DNA of 64,000 nt, taken from assembly GCF_026421305.1 (NCBI RefSeq), contig NZ_JAPJBQ010000002.1, positions 310,001 to 374,000 on the forward strand, written 5' to 3'. The translations under genes and the position numbers were made by a program. Below, piece by piece: positions 38,188-46,311 of the stretch. The notes under the pieces were generated by a model. The model was not told the origin of the DNA and did not search any database. It worked only from the letters and a program-made list of their open reading frames with translations. The stretch is from Dyella silvae. GTDB taxonomy: Bacteria; Pseudomonadota; Gammaproteobacteria; Xanthomonadales; Rhodanobacteraceae. Position 1 is the first letter of the stretch. Each line of letters opens with the position of its first letter.

Positions 38188-38633
38188 CCTCACCGTCATC
38201 CCAGCGAAGGCTGGACAAGCGCGAAGCGCGCAGAACGCCCGCAGGGCGGCCCCGAAGGGGCGAGCGCAGCGAGTCATCCAGTGCCTTTGCTCTTGGACCT
38301 GATCTGGCGATCCCGCCAGCGTGCCGCCTACGCGGCGGGCGTTTCGACCTCCTGCCGGAGGCCGAGTCACTTTTCTTTTGTTGGCCCAAAAGAAAAGTAA
38401 CCCAAAGAAAATGGCCTGAAAGGCTCGTAGCGTCGTGTTTAATACAAGCCTTGGCGGCCTCGGCAATCGGCACCTATCGATCCATCCGACATGCGGTACG
38501 GCTACACCGCAACGCGCCATAGCGGAGAGGACTTAAAGCGGAACATCACTTCGTTTCCTCTCGTGATTTTCGCGAGGCACCCCACTTCTCCCTCTCCCCT
38601 CCGGGGAGAGGGCCGGGGTGAGGGGCCAATCTT
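38188..38633. repeat. Composite intergenic repeat, modules B-C-D-A (copy 1)
   Basis: Non-coding 610-bp gap between nrdR and ribD. It holds in order a degenerate family B copy (from 38192), module C (38364-38416, GAGTCACTTTTC...), module D (38509-38542, GCAACGCGCCAT...) and family A (38588-38633). Module C contains an 11-bp perfect hairpin, CTTTTCTTTTG/CAAAAGAAAAG (38370-38380 and 38387-38397). The same four modules in the same order and orientation occur at 50316-50679. Sequences between C and D differ. Open frames through C (SLFFCWPKRKVTQRK-like peptides) are spurious. Confidence 0.8.
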
Positions 38634-38741
38634 GGCCCGGTGGTGATTCATGCCAGTGCTTTTCCTCTTTGGAAAAGAAGCGCTGTGAGCCCCTCGGCCA
38701 CTTCACCTAAACTGGCGCCTCCGCATTCCGAAGCGACCCGC

Positions 38742-39842
38742 ATGGCTCCTTCCTTCACCGCCATCGATCACGCCCACATGGCGCACGCGCTGCGCCTCGC
38801 CGAACGCGGGCTCTACACCACGCAACCCAATCCGCGCGTCGGCTGCGTTATTGCGCATGGCGAACAGGTGGTCGGCACGGGTTATCACCAGCGCGCGGGT
38901 GAGCCGCATGCCGAGGTTTATGCCCTGCGCGAAGCGGGCGACAAGGCGCGGGGCGCCACGGCCTACGTCACCCTGGAACCGTGTGCGCATCACGGCCGCA
39001 CGCCGCCGTGTGCCGATGCACTGATTGCCGCCGGCGTATCGCGCGTGGTGATCGCAGCGGAGGATCCGTTCCCGCAGGTGGCAGGGCGTGGCATCGGCAA
39101 ACTTCGCGACGCGGGCATCGTGGTCGAAACCGGCCTCATGCGCGAGCAGGCGCGAGAACTCAACATCGGCTTCTTCAGCCGCATCGAGCGTGGCCGGCCG
39201 TGGGTGCGCGTGAAGCTCGCCATGAGTCTGGACGGGCGTACCGCGCTGAGCAACGGCGATTCGAAATGGATTACCGGCGAAGCCGCCAGGGCAGATGTGC
39301 AGCGCTGGCGGGCGCGTAGCTCGGCCATTCTGAGTGGCTCAGGCACGGTGCTGGCGGACAATCCACGGTTGACCGTGCGCCTGCCCGCGAACGAGGCATT
39401 CACGCCGACGTGGCGTGTGTTGCTGGATAGCCAGTTGCGCACCCCGTCAGATAGCCATGTGCTGGATGGCACCGCGCCGACTCTCGTGCTACACGAAGCG
39501 CATGCGAAGCCAGCCGATGCGCGCTTTCACGCGGTGGAGTTGGCGGCCATAGAAGCGCAGGGCAGCGCACTGGATCTGCATGCGGTGATGGCCGAGCTGG
39601 CGCGGCGCCACGTGAGCGAAGTGCATGTGGAAGCTGGCCCGCGTTTGTGTGGCGCGCTGTTCGCCGCGGGTCTCGCCGATGAGCTATTGCTCTACGTCGC
39701 GCCCGTGCTGCTGGGCGACACGGCGCGGCCGTTATTGGGCTTGCCATCACTGACGGATATGGCCGCGCGATGGAAACTGCGCACGGTGGACCGGCGTGTG
39801 TTGGGTGACGATCTGCGCCTTCAGCTGCGGCCCGTTGCCTGA
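38742..39842 (+). CDS. ribD: Bifunctional diaminohydroxyphosphoribosylaminopyrimidine deaminase / reductase
   Basis: A 366-residue two-domain enzyme for the second and third steps of riboflavin synthesis. The N-terminal deaminase (1-145) has zinc ligands His56, Cys81 and Cys90 and catalytic Glu58 (HAEVYAL, EPCAHHGRTPPC). The C-terminal reductase (about 150-366) uses NADPH, with RPWVRVKLAMSLDGRTA. The start at 38742 (MAPSFTAIDHAHM) fits the family. The frame reaches 38640 but crosses into repeat DNA. It lies upstream of the FMN riboswitch, separated from ribE by four unrelated genes, so it appears not to share that control. Confidence 0.95.
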   Translation: MAPSFTAIDHAHMAHALRLAERGLYTTQPNPRVGCVIAHGEQVVGTGYHQRAGEPHAEVYALREAGDKARGATAYVTLEPCAHHGRTPPCADALIAAGVSRVVIAAEDPFPQVAGRGIGKLRDAGIVVETGLMREQARELNIGFFSRIERGRPWVRVKLAMSLDGRTALSNGDSKWITGEAARADVQRWRARSSAILSGSGTVLADNPRLTVRLPANEAFTPTWRVLLDSQLRTPSDSHVLDGTAPTLVLHEAHAKPADARFHAVELAAIEAQGSALDLHAVMAELARRHVSEVHVEAGPRLCGALFAAGLADELLLYVAPVLLGDTARPLLGLPSLTDMAARWKLRTVDRRVLGDDLRLQLRPVA

Positions 39843-39890
39843 GTCCGGCCCCGTTCCTTTGACTTGTCTTTGATCACCAGGATGCCACCG

Positions 39891-40748
39891 ATGACGATGC
39901 CGGCCACCGTACTCAGCGACGCAGAACGCGCGCTCTTTCGCGAACAGGGTTATCTCGTTCGCAAGATTCTCGACGATGCCAGCGTCGCGCGCTATGTGGC
40001 GGCCATCGAGGCTTCGCGCCGTGAGCGTGGGGACGCGCAGCGCATGAGCGCCTTGCAGTTTCTGCAGCCGGGCAAAGCGATTCGCGATATCCAGGACATC
40101 GTCTGCAACGACGATATTCTGGCCGTGTGCCGTGGCCTGTTGGGTCATGGCATCGTGGTGGATGGCGCTTCGCTGTTCTACGGTGAGGCGGGCGTGGATT
40201 ACCGCCAGGGTTGGCATCGTGACGTGCTGCAGGTGCCGGACGATCAGGTGGATCTGAGCTGGTTCAGCGATAGCTACCACTACAACTACGTGCAAATGAA
40301 CATGCCGCTGACGGTAGACGGTTGCCTGTGGATCGTGCCGGGCAGCCATCGCCGTCAGCTCAATGCGGAGGAGCGCGCAATCTTCGGAAACACCGAAAAG
40401 ATGGCGCCAGTGGATGCGCCGGAGCTCAGCGGCGGCAAGCAGCTGGTGCTGCAGCCGGGCGAGGCCGTGTTCTACAACAACTACGCCGTGCATCGCGGTT
40501 ACGGTGGCGTGCTGAAAGACAAGCGCATCACCATTCATCTGGGCTTTCACTCCACCGACCATGCGCCGACGCTTCATTTCGGTGTGCTCGACCACACCGA
40601 GTACACCGTGGAGTACCTGTCATCGCTGGCGCCATGCGTGCGCGAAGCGTTGCGTGCGCATCTGGTCGAACGCGCTCGGCATCCGGAAGTGAACGTGTTT
40701 CACGCCTACCACCAGCAGTTCCTGACCAAGGAGTTCAAGACCACATGA
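39891..40748 (+). CDS. Phytanoyl-CoA dioxygenase family protein (PhyH)
   Basis: A 285-residue Fe(II)/2-oxoglutarate dioxygenase. The facial triad is probably His109 and Asp111 (GWHRDVLQ) with His201 (AVHRGYGG), and Arg212 may bind 2-oxoglutarate. The start at 39891 (MTMPATVLSD) has AGG 9 nt upstream; TTG and ATG codons slightly upstream are possible. Bacterial members hydroxylate many small molecules, and the substrate is not predictable. Its stop overlaps the ATG of the Gfo/Idh gene (ATGA), so the two probably act together in one pathway, such as modifying a sugar- or polyol-type compound. It sits inside the riboflavin gene order, which it interrupts. Confidence 0.85.
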   Translation: MTMPATVLSDAERALFREQGYLVRKILDDASVARYVAAIEASRRERGDAQRMSALQFLQPGKAIRDIQDIVCNDDILAVCRGLLGHGIVVDGASLFYGEAGVDYRQGWHRDVLQVPDDQVDLSWFSDSYHYNYVQMNMPLTVDGCLWIVPGSHRRQLNAEERAIFGNTEKMAPVDAPELSGGKQLVLQPGEAVFYNNYAVHRGYGGVLKDKRITIHLGFHSTDHAPTLHFGVLDHTEYTVEYLSSLAPCVREALRAHLVERARHPEVNVFHAYHQQFLTKEFKTT

Positions 40749-41761
40749 CGACGGCAGCGATACGCTGGGGCATCATCGGTTGCGGCAACGTCACCGAGGT
40801 GAAGAGCGGGCCGGGTTTCAGCAAGACGCCCAACTCCGCCCTGGTGGCAGTGATGCGCCGCGACGGCGACAAGGCGCGCGATTATGCGCAGCGCCACGGT
40901 GTGCCGCGCTGGTATGACGATGCCGCCAGGTTGATCGCCGATCCCGAAGTCAACGCGGTTTATGTGGCCACGCCGCCCTCGACGCACAAGCAGTACGCGT
41001 TGATGAGCATTGCGGCCGGCAAGCCGGTGTATGTGGAAAAGCCGATGGCACTCGATGCCGCCGAGTGCGAAGTCATCATTCGGGCGGGACGCGAGGCCAA
41101 CGTGCCGGTCTTTGTAGCGTATTACCGCCGCAGCCTTCCGCGCTTCTCCGCGGTGCGCGGTCTGATATTCGATCAGCGCGTGATCGGTACGCCACGCATC
41201 GTCAATACGGTGTTGTACGAGCCGCACCATCCGCGCTATCACGACGCCAAGAACCTGCCCTGGCATGTGCAGGCGGATGTCTCCGGCGGTGGCGTCTTCA
41301 TGGATATCGGTTGCCACACGCTCGATATCCTCGACTGGCTGTTCGGCCCCATCGTGTCGGTGAGTGGGCAGGCCAGCAATCAGCTGAAGGCTTATTCCGT
41401 GGAAGATGGCGTTGCCATGTCGTTCGCCTTTGGCAACGGCATGCTTGGCACCGGTCTGTGGAATTTCGACAGCTACAAGCATCACGACCAGATCGAAGTG
41501 ATCGGCGACCAAGGCCGCATCACCTTCGCCACCTTTGGCGATGGCCCCATTCGCGTGGAAAACGCCGATGGGGTGCGTGAACACCACGTGGCGAACCCGG
41601 CGCATATCCAGCAGCCGTTGATCGAAACCATCGTGGCCGAGCTGACCGGGCAGAAGGGTGCATGCCCGTCGACGGCGGAGAGTGGCGCACGTACGAACTG
41701 GGTCATGGATCAGGTGCTGCGCCAGTATCGCCGGGATACCGGGCAGACCATCGGCGCGTAA
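40745..41761 (+). CDS. Gfo/Idh/MocA family oxidoreductase
   Basis: A 338-residue NAD(P)-dependent oxidoreductase with an N-terminal Rossmann domain (1-125; RWGIIGCGNVTEVKSGPGF), the VYVEKPMALD motif bearing the catalytic-type Lys, and a C-terminal alpha/beta substrate domain (DVSGGGVFMDIGCHTLDILDWLFG). Members oxidise or reduce sugars, inositols and related compounds. The start overlaps the PhyH stop by 4 nt, giving a two-gene operon. The VMDQVL...RRD tail is ordinary. The substrate is unknown. Confidence 0.88.
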   Translation: MTTAAIRWGIIGCGNVTEVKSGPGFSKTPNSALVAVMRRDGDKARDYAQRHGVPRWYDDAARLIADPEVNAVYVATPPSTHKQYALMSIAAGKPVYVEKPMALDAAECEVIIRAGREANVPVFVAYYRRSLPRFSAVRGLIFDQRVIGTPRIVNTVLYEPHHPRYHDAKNLPWHVQADVSGGGVFMDIGCHTLDILDWLFGPIVSVSGQASNQLKAYSVEDGVAMSFAFGNGMLGTGLWNFDSYKHHDQIEVIGDQGRITFATFGDGPIRVENADGVREHHVANPAHIQQPLIETIVAELTGQKGACPSTAESGARTNWVMDQVLRQYRRDTGQTIGA

Positions 41762-41809
41762 TACGTGCCCGCGCTTCCCGGCGAGGAAGCGCGGGCATGG
41801 CTGGCGGCA

Positions 41810-42820
41810 TTACTTCGAGAAATCGATGGCGATCTTGCCGAAATGCTTGCCGGTGGCCATCAGGTCGAAGCCTTCGCGCAACTGCTCAAATCCGTAAACG
41901 TGGTCGATGACCGGCTCGAGCCTCGCCTGCTCGATGGCAGCATTCATCCGCTCGTGCTGTTCCAGCGGCGCGACCGAAATGCCCTGCAGGTGCACACGCT
42001 TGAGCAGGGCCTGGGTGAGGGTGATGGAGGCCTCGTTGCCACCCATAAAGCCCACCATACCTATGAAGCCATGGATGGCCACGGCATCCATGGACTGCGG
42101 CAATGTGGAGGCGCCCACCGTTTCGATCACCGCATCGACGCCACGCCCGCCGGTAGCCTCGCGTACCAGAGGACTCCATTGCGGATGGGTCACGTAGTTG
42201 ATGCCCACATCGGCGCCGAGGGTCTTGGCGCGTTTCAGTTTTTCGTCGCTGGAAGAAAGCACGATGGCGCGGGCGCCCCGCAGTTTCGCGAACTGCAGCG
42301 CGAACAATGAAACACCGCCGGTACCGAGAATCAGCACGGACTGTCCGCTGGTGACATGAGCCATCTCCAGCGCTTGCCATGCGGTCAGTGCGGCGATGGG
42401 CAACGTGGCCGCCTGCAGGTGACTCAGGTGCGATGGTGCGTGGACGAGCGCATAAGCATCGAAGCAGGCGAATTCGCGCATCACGCCGTCGTCGGGGCCG
42501 CCGGGTTCGATGCCTGCCCACTCCGGCCGGATGGCACCGGCGAGCCAGCGCGATTTATAGAGCGTGGTCACTTTATCCCCGGGCTTGAAGCGGGTGACGC
42601 CTTCTCCGATGGCGCACACCGTGCCCGCGCCATCCGACACCGGGACGATCGGAAGCTCCACGGCGCGATAGAGCTGCCCTTTGGCCATCAGCAGGTCACG
42701 ATAGTTGAGGGAGGCTGCTTCCAGCTTCACCAGAACCTGGCCCGGACCGGGCTGCGGTTCCGGCAGTTCGATGCGGCGCAGGTGTTCAAGGCCAAAAGCA
42801 GGTAGCTGATAAGCACGCAT
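41810..42820 (-). CDS. Zinc-independent medium-chain dehydrogenase / quinone oxidoreductase-like
   Basis: A 336-residue MDR-superfamily oxidoreductase. GroES-like N-terminal domain (1-125), then a Rossmann domain with LILGTGGVSLFALQFAKLRGARAI. The catalytic zinc Cys and the structural-zinc Cys cluster of classical alcohol dehydrogenases are absent. It is therefore more like NADPH:quinone reductases or related zinc-free reductases. The start at 42820 (MRAYQLPAFGLEHLRRIELPEP) is the family N-terminus. It is divergent from the LysR gene at 42910 and is that regulator's likely target. Its 3' end faces the Gfo/Idh gene. Confidence 0.87.
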   Translation of the reverse strand: MRAYQLPAFGLEHLRRIELPEPQPGPGQVLVKLEAASLNYRDLLMAKGQLYRAVELPIVPVSDGAGTVCAIGEGVTRFKPGDKVTTLYKSRWLAGAIRPEWAGIEPGGPDDGVMREFACFDAYALVHAPSHLSHLQAATLPIAALTAWQALEMAHVTSGQSVLILGTGGVSLFALQFAKLRGARAIVLSSSDEKLKRAKTLGADVGINYVTHPQWSPLVREATGGRGVDAVIETVGASTLPQSMDAVAIHGFIGMVGFMGGNEASITLTQALLKRVHLQGISVAPLEQHERMNAAIEQARLEPVIDHVYGFEQLREGFDLMATGKHFGKIAIDFSK

Positions 42821-42909
42821 GACGACACTCCGTGGTTGGAATGCCGCCATGGTCAGTCTATGTGGTGGTGATGATAATCTACGGAAAAGGCACTTTATTT
42901 GTTCAGGAT

Positions 42910-43821
42910 ATGAATAAATCATTCGAGCTGACGCCAACACGGGTGCGTGAACTTCGGGCCTTCGCCATCGCGGCCCGACAGCTGAATTTCTCGCAGGCCG
43001 CGCGCGAGGCCGGGTGCACGCCGTCCGTGCTGAGCCGGCGCATTGCGTCACTGGAAGATGCCGTCGGTACCAAACTATTTATGCGCACTACGCGCAGGGT
43101 CATGTTGAGCGCACGCGGCGAGCAACTGCTGGAACATTGCGAGCGGCTGGAACAGGTGATGACGGATCTGGCGGTGGATTTGCGCCCGCAAGATGGCGAG
43201 CCGCAAGGACGCCTGTGCCTGCATATGCCGCGCACCTATGGGCGCGAGCGTATGGCACCTTTGGTGGCACGTTTTATGGCACTGCATCCGCAGATTCGCC
43301 TCGACGTTACCTATGACGACACCTACGTCGATCTCGTCGCCGGAAAGGTCGATCTGGCCGTACGTGTGGGCCGGCTGGCAGATGCGCAGGTGGTAGCCCG
43401 GCAAGTGGGCACGATGCGGCGTTATCTCTGCGCCTCGCCCCAGTACCTGAAGACGGCACCGCCGCTGGCGGACCCCGCGGACCTCAAGCTCCATCGCTGC
43501 ATTGCCTTCAGCGGACTGCGTACCGGCACACTCTGGCAGCTCCATCAGCAACGCCGGCGCCGGTCCGTGCGCATCGAACCGGTCATGTGGAGCAACGATG
43601 TGCAGGCCGTGCGCGATGCGCTGCTCGCGGGTGTCGGTATCGGCATCATGGGCGACTACATGGGCGATGCGCTGGTGGCGAAAAAACAGCTGGTTGAAGT
43701 GCTGCCGCCATGGCAACTGAGCGAATCGCCGATCCACCTCATCTGGTTGCCGGGGGCGGATCGTGTGCCGGCGGTGCGCCTGCTGATCGACTTCCTGGTC
43801 CAGGCCATGGCACGGCCGTAG
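42910..43821 (+). CDS. LysR-family transcriptional regulator
   Basis: A 303-residue LysR-type regulator. The winged helix-turn-helix is at residues about 8-66 (RVRELRAFAIAARQLNFSQAAREAGCTPSVLSRRIASLEDAVG) and the effector domain at about 95-300. The start at 42910 (MNKSFELTPTRV) has AGGA close upstream. The frame opens at 42832, but the extra 26 residues are not family-like. The 89-bp AT-richer gap to the divergent MDR gene (42821-42909) probably holds the shared promoters and operator. It is the last gene before the FMN riboswitch. Confidence 0.9.
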   Translation: MNKSFELTPTRVRELRAFAIAARQLNFSQAAREAGCTPSVLSRRIASLEDAVGTKLFMRTTRRVMLSARGEQLLEHCERLEQVMTDLAVDLRPQDGEPQGRLCLHMPRTYGRERMAPLVARFMALHPQIRLDVTYDDTYVDLVAGKVDLAVRVGRLADAQVVARQVGTMRRYLCASPQYLKTAPPLADPADLKLHRCIAFSGLRTGTLWQLHQQRRRRSVRIEPVMWSNDVQAVRDALLAGVGIGIMGDYMGDALVAKKQLVEVLPPWQLSESPIHLIWLPGADRVPAVRLLIDFLVQAMARP

Positions 43822-43877
43822 GGACGCGGTGTTCACCACGGTGGACAAAAGGAGCGGGCGGGGCGGCCAGCGGTTGA

Positions 43878-43886
43878 TGATAGAAT
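43878..43886 (+). promoter_or_regulatory. Extended -10 promoter element ahead of the FMN riboswitch
   Basis: TGATAGAAT fits an extended -10 (TGn-TAGAAT), about 35 nt upstream of the riboswitch P1 stem. No good -35 is visible at the right spacing. Its location makes it the best candidate for the ribE operon promoter. Confidence 0.45.
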
Positions 43887-43920
43887 CCCCGGGCCGGTCC
43901 GCCGGCAAAACCACCAACGA

Positions 43921-44083
43921 CGTCTTCAGGGCGGGGTGCGATTCCCCACCGGCGGTAGGTGCCGTAAGGCACGAGCCCGCGAGCGCTTCCAGGTCATCGG
44001 AAGGTCAGCAGATCCGGTCCAATGCCGGAGCCGACGGTTGGAAGCCAGCGATGGCTTCCAGAAAGTCCGGATGAGAGAAGACG
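43921..44083 (+). promoter_or_regulatory. FMN riboswitch (RFN element)
   Basis: The conserved RFN core is readable: GGGCGGGGTG and CCCCACCGGCGGTA at 43929-43957, later GAGCCCGCGAGCG, then GATCCGGT and GCCGGAGCCGACGG, and near the end GTCCGGATGAGAGAAGACGG. The P1 stem pairs CGTCTTC (43921-43927) with GAAGACG (44077-44083). It senses FMN and should shut down ribE and downstream genes when flavin is plentiful. It is followed by a terminator hairpin (44118-44136). Confidence 0.93.
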
Positions 44084-44117
44084 GTACGGCGCATGTCTCG
44101 CTGGCGCGCGCCTGCCT

Positions 44118-44136
44118 GACGCCTTGAGGCGTTTTT
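44118..44136 (+). terminator. Riboswitch terminator hairpin
   Basis: ACGCC-TTGA-GGCGT (44119-44132) followed by a run of T to 44136, and a second T-run at 44142-44146. It sits 35 nt after the FMN aptamer and before ribE, where the expression platform is expected. This indicates control by transcription termination. Confidence 0.8.
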
Positions 44137-44164
44137 CGCATGTTTTTGACGCGGGAAACGTTTC

Positions 44165-44218
44165 ATGTCCAAGCATCGTTCCAACTATGTCGCGGCCTCT
44201 CTCCGGGAGGTGCGCTGA
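44165..44218 (+). CDS. Possible 17-codon leader ORF upstream of ribE
   Basis: ATG at 44165 opens a frame encoding MSKHRSNYVAASLREVR. Its TGA (44216-44218) overlaps the ribE start codon (TGATG). A GGGAAA purine stretch lies 7-10 nt upstream. The overlap would couple ribE translation to the leader. The Shine-Dalgarno of ribE (GGGAGG) also lies within the leader. It is not a recognised peptide and may be fortuitous. Confidence 0.35.
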   Translation: MSKHRSNYVAASLREVR

Positions 44219-44859
44219 TGTTTACCGGCATCATCCAGAGCGTGGGCCGCATTGCGCGGCTTGAACCACGTGGCGGCGACGTGCGCCTGCACGTGGACAC
44301 GGCCGGCCTCGATCTCACCGACGTGCAGCTGGGTGACAGCATTGCTGTCTCCGGTGTGTGCCTGACCGCCGTGACGCTGGAGTCGCGTGGTTTCAGCGCG
44401 GACGTCTCCAACGAAACGCTGTCGCTCACCACGCTGGGCAAGCTGAAAGCCGGCGACCCGGTGAATCTCGAGAAGGCACTGCGCCTTGCCGATCGTCTGG
44501 GTGGCCACCTCGTGTCCGGTCACGTTGATGGCCTGGGCAAGGTGGTGTCGATCACGCCGGACGGCCGTTCGTTGCGCTGGGTGTTCGAAGTGCCGGCCAC
44601 GCTGTCGCGCTATATCGCGGCCAAGGGCTCCATCTGTATCGATGGCACCAGCCTCACTGTCAATGAAGTGAACGGTCATCGCTTCGGCGTCAACCTGATT
44701 CCGCACACCGTGGAACACACGGCATTCCATGCGCGCCGCGCCGGGGATGCGGTGAACATCGAGGTAGACGTGGTGGCGCGGTACATCGAGCGGCTGATTG
44801 CCAGTGGCGACGCGCCGAAGCTCGATGAAGGGTTTCTCAAGCAGCACGGTTTTGCCTGA
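44218..44859 (+). CDS. ribE: Riboflavin synthase, alpha subunit
   Basis: A 213-residue enzyme that dismutates two 6,7-dimethyl-8-ribityllumazine molecules into riboflavin. Two lumazine-binding repeats are visible: residues 1-97 (MFTGIIQSVGRI, GDSIAVSGVCLTAV) and 98-197 (GGHLVSGHVDGLG, GSICIDGTSLTVNEV). The start at 44218 has GGGAGG 7-8 nt upstream. It is the first gene after the FMN riboswitch. Called ribC in some genera. Substrate comes from RibH, encoded 2.5 kb downstream. Confidence 0.96.
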   Translation: MFTGIIQSVGRIARLEPRGGDVRLHVDTAGLDLTDVQLGDSIAVSGVCLTAVTLESRGFSADVSNETLSLTTLGKLKAGDPVNLEKALRLADRLGGHLVSGHVDGLGKVVSITPDGRSLRWVFEVPATLSRYIAAKGSICIDGTSLTVNEVNGHRFGVNLIPHTVEHTAFHARRAGDAVNIEVDVVARYIERLIASGDAPKLDEGFLKQHGFA

Positions 44860-44875
44860 TCACATCAAATGAGCC

Positions 44876-45012
44876 GTCATTCCGGCGAAGGCCGGAATCC
44901 AGTGGCGCCTTGGTGCGGTTGTCGCCAAGCGTATACCGGGGTTTTTAAGGCTGATGGCCCGCTGAGTCCTCGAACTCATCGCTACTGGATCCCGGCCTTC
45001 GCCGGGATGACG
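44876..45012. repeat. Inverted pair of family B repeats between ribE and ribBA
   Basis: Copy 44876-44905 (GTCATTCCGGCGAAGGCCGG...) and inverted copy 44983-45012 (ACTGGATCCCGGCCTTCGCC...). Each can form its own hairpin, and the pair can fold into one long stem across a spacer of about 77 nt. It lies inside the rib operon, so it would be transcribed. Confidence 0.75.
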
Positions 45013-45050
45013 GCAGCGATGCAATGCAACGCAATTGGATTTGAAACGCC

Positions 45051-46142
45051 ATGAGCTTCAACACCATCCCCGAAATCCTCGAAGACATCCGCGCCGGCCG
45101 CATGGTCGTGATTCTCGACGACGAAGACCGCGAGAACGAAGGCGACCTCATCATGGCGGCACAGATGGTGCGGCCCGAGGACATCAACTTCATGGTGCGC
45201 GAGGCACGCGGCCTCGTCTGCCTTACCTTGACCGAACAGCGCACGCGGCAGCTGGGCCTCAAGCCCATGGTGGTCGACAACACCTCGCCGTATCAGACCA
45301 ACTTCACCGTCTCCATTGAGGCGGCAGAAGGCGTGACTACTGGCATCTCGGCGCACGACCGCGCACGCACCATCCAGGTGGCGGTGAAGTCGGATGCGAA
45401 GCCGCAGGACCTCTCGCAGCCGGGCCACATCTTCCCGCTCACCGCGCAGCCGGGTGGCGTGCTCACGCGTGCCGGTCACACCGAAGCCGGTTGCGACCTG
45501 GCGGCGCTGGCAGGCCTTGAGCCGTCGGCGGTGCTGATCGAAATCCTGCATGAAGATGGCTCGATGGCACGTCGCCCCGAGCTGGAAGTGTTCGCGAAAA
45601 AGCACGGCCTGAAGATCGGCACCATCGCCGACCTGATCCGCTACCGCCTGGAAACCGAGAAGACGGTGCAGCGCGTGTACGAGGAAGACGTGCAGACCGA
45701 ATTCGGCCCGTTCCGCCTCGTGGCCTATCGCGATGCGATCCGTCACGGTCTTCACTTCGCGCTGGTGCGTGGCGAGGTAGGCGACGGCAAGCCGGTGCTG
45801 ACGCGCGTGCATGTGCGCAACACGCTGTCGGATGTGCTGCATCTGCAGCGCGATGATCTTGGCCTCACCGTGACGTCCGCATTGCGCCGCATCGCCGACG
45901 AAGGCCGTGGCGCATTGCTGGTGCTTTCTGGCGAAGACACGGCCGACGCTTTGCTGCGCCGGCTTAATCGCCAGCCGGCAATTCAGGCACCGGAGGAAGC
46001 GCAGCAGCAGGAATGGCGTCAGCTCGGGCTGGGCGCGCAGATGCTGGCTGATCTGGGCATCCATCAGCTGCGCGTGCTCGGCACGCCGCGCAAGATGGTG
46101 GGCCTTGGCGGCTTCGGGCTTGAAGTAACCGAGTACGTGTAA
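45051..46142 (+). CDS. ribBA: 3,4-dihydroxy-2-butanone-4-phosphate synthase with degenerate GTP cyclohydrolase II domain (RibBX type)
   Basis: A 363-residue fusion. The N-terminal DHBP synthase domain (1-205) is intact, with [15 protein letters not shown] and [13 protein letters not shown]. It makes the four-carbon precursor of riboflavin from ribulose 5-phosphate. The C-terminal half aligns with GTP cyclohydrolase II, but the zinc-binding cysteines (normally in a VHSEC...CDCG segment) are gone. The equivalent reads [17 protein letters not shown], and no Cys occurs after the RibB domain. GTP cyclohydrolase activity should be absent, as in RibBX variants described in proteobacteria. A separate ribA must then exist elsewhere. 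Confidence 0.93.
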   Translation: MSFNTIPEILEDIRAGRMVVILDDEDRENEGDLIMAAQMVRPEDINFMVREARGLVCLTLTEQRTRQLGLKPMVVDNTSPYQTNFTVSIEAAEGVTTGISAHDRARTIQVAVKSDAKPQDLSQPGHIFPLTAQPGGVLTRAGHTEAGCDLAALAGLEPSAVLIEILHEDGSMARRPELEVFAKKHGLKIGTIADLIRYRLETEKTVQRVYEEDVQTEFGPFRLVAYRDAIRHGLHFALVRGEVGDGKPVLTRVHVRNTLSDVLHLQRDDLGLTVTSALRRIADEGRGALLVLSGEDTADALLRRLNRQPAIQAPEEAQQQEWRQLGLGAQMLADLGIHQLRVLGTPRKMVGLGGFGLEVTEYV

Positions 46143-46153
46143 CGATTCCCTCC

Positions 46154-46234
46154 TGTAGGAGCGCACTTGTGCGCGACCGCGGCGCCACGTCGTCATCGTG
46201 TCGTGAGTTTGTCGCGCACAAGTGCGCTCCTGCA
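46154..46234. repeat. Inverted pair of family E repeats between ribBA and ldcA
   Basis: TGTAGGAGCGCACTTGTGCG at 46154-46173 and its inverted counterpart ending at 46234, spacer about 35 nt. Same family as 32213-32235. It resembles REP sequences of Pseudomonas and Xanthomonadales. Confidence 0.7.
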
Positions 46235-46311
46235 GAAGGCGGGCTCAGTCTTGCCACTTCCACGCCACCCCATCGCCGGCATACTCAGGCTTTCACCACA
46301 TAACGAACGCC

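Noticed and set aside
37977-38522. ORF with SLFFCWPKRKVTQRK peptide
   Set aside because: Produced by repeat module C. The same peptide type appears in unrelated loci whenever this repeat is translated.
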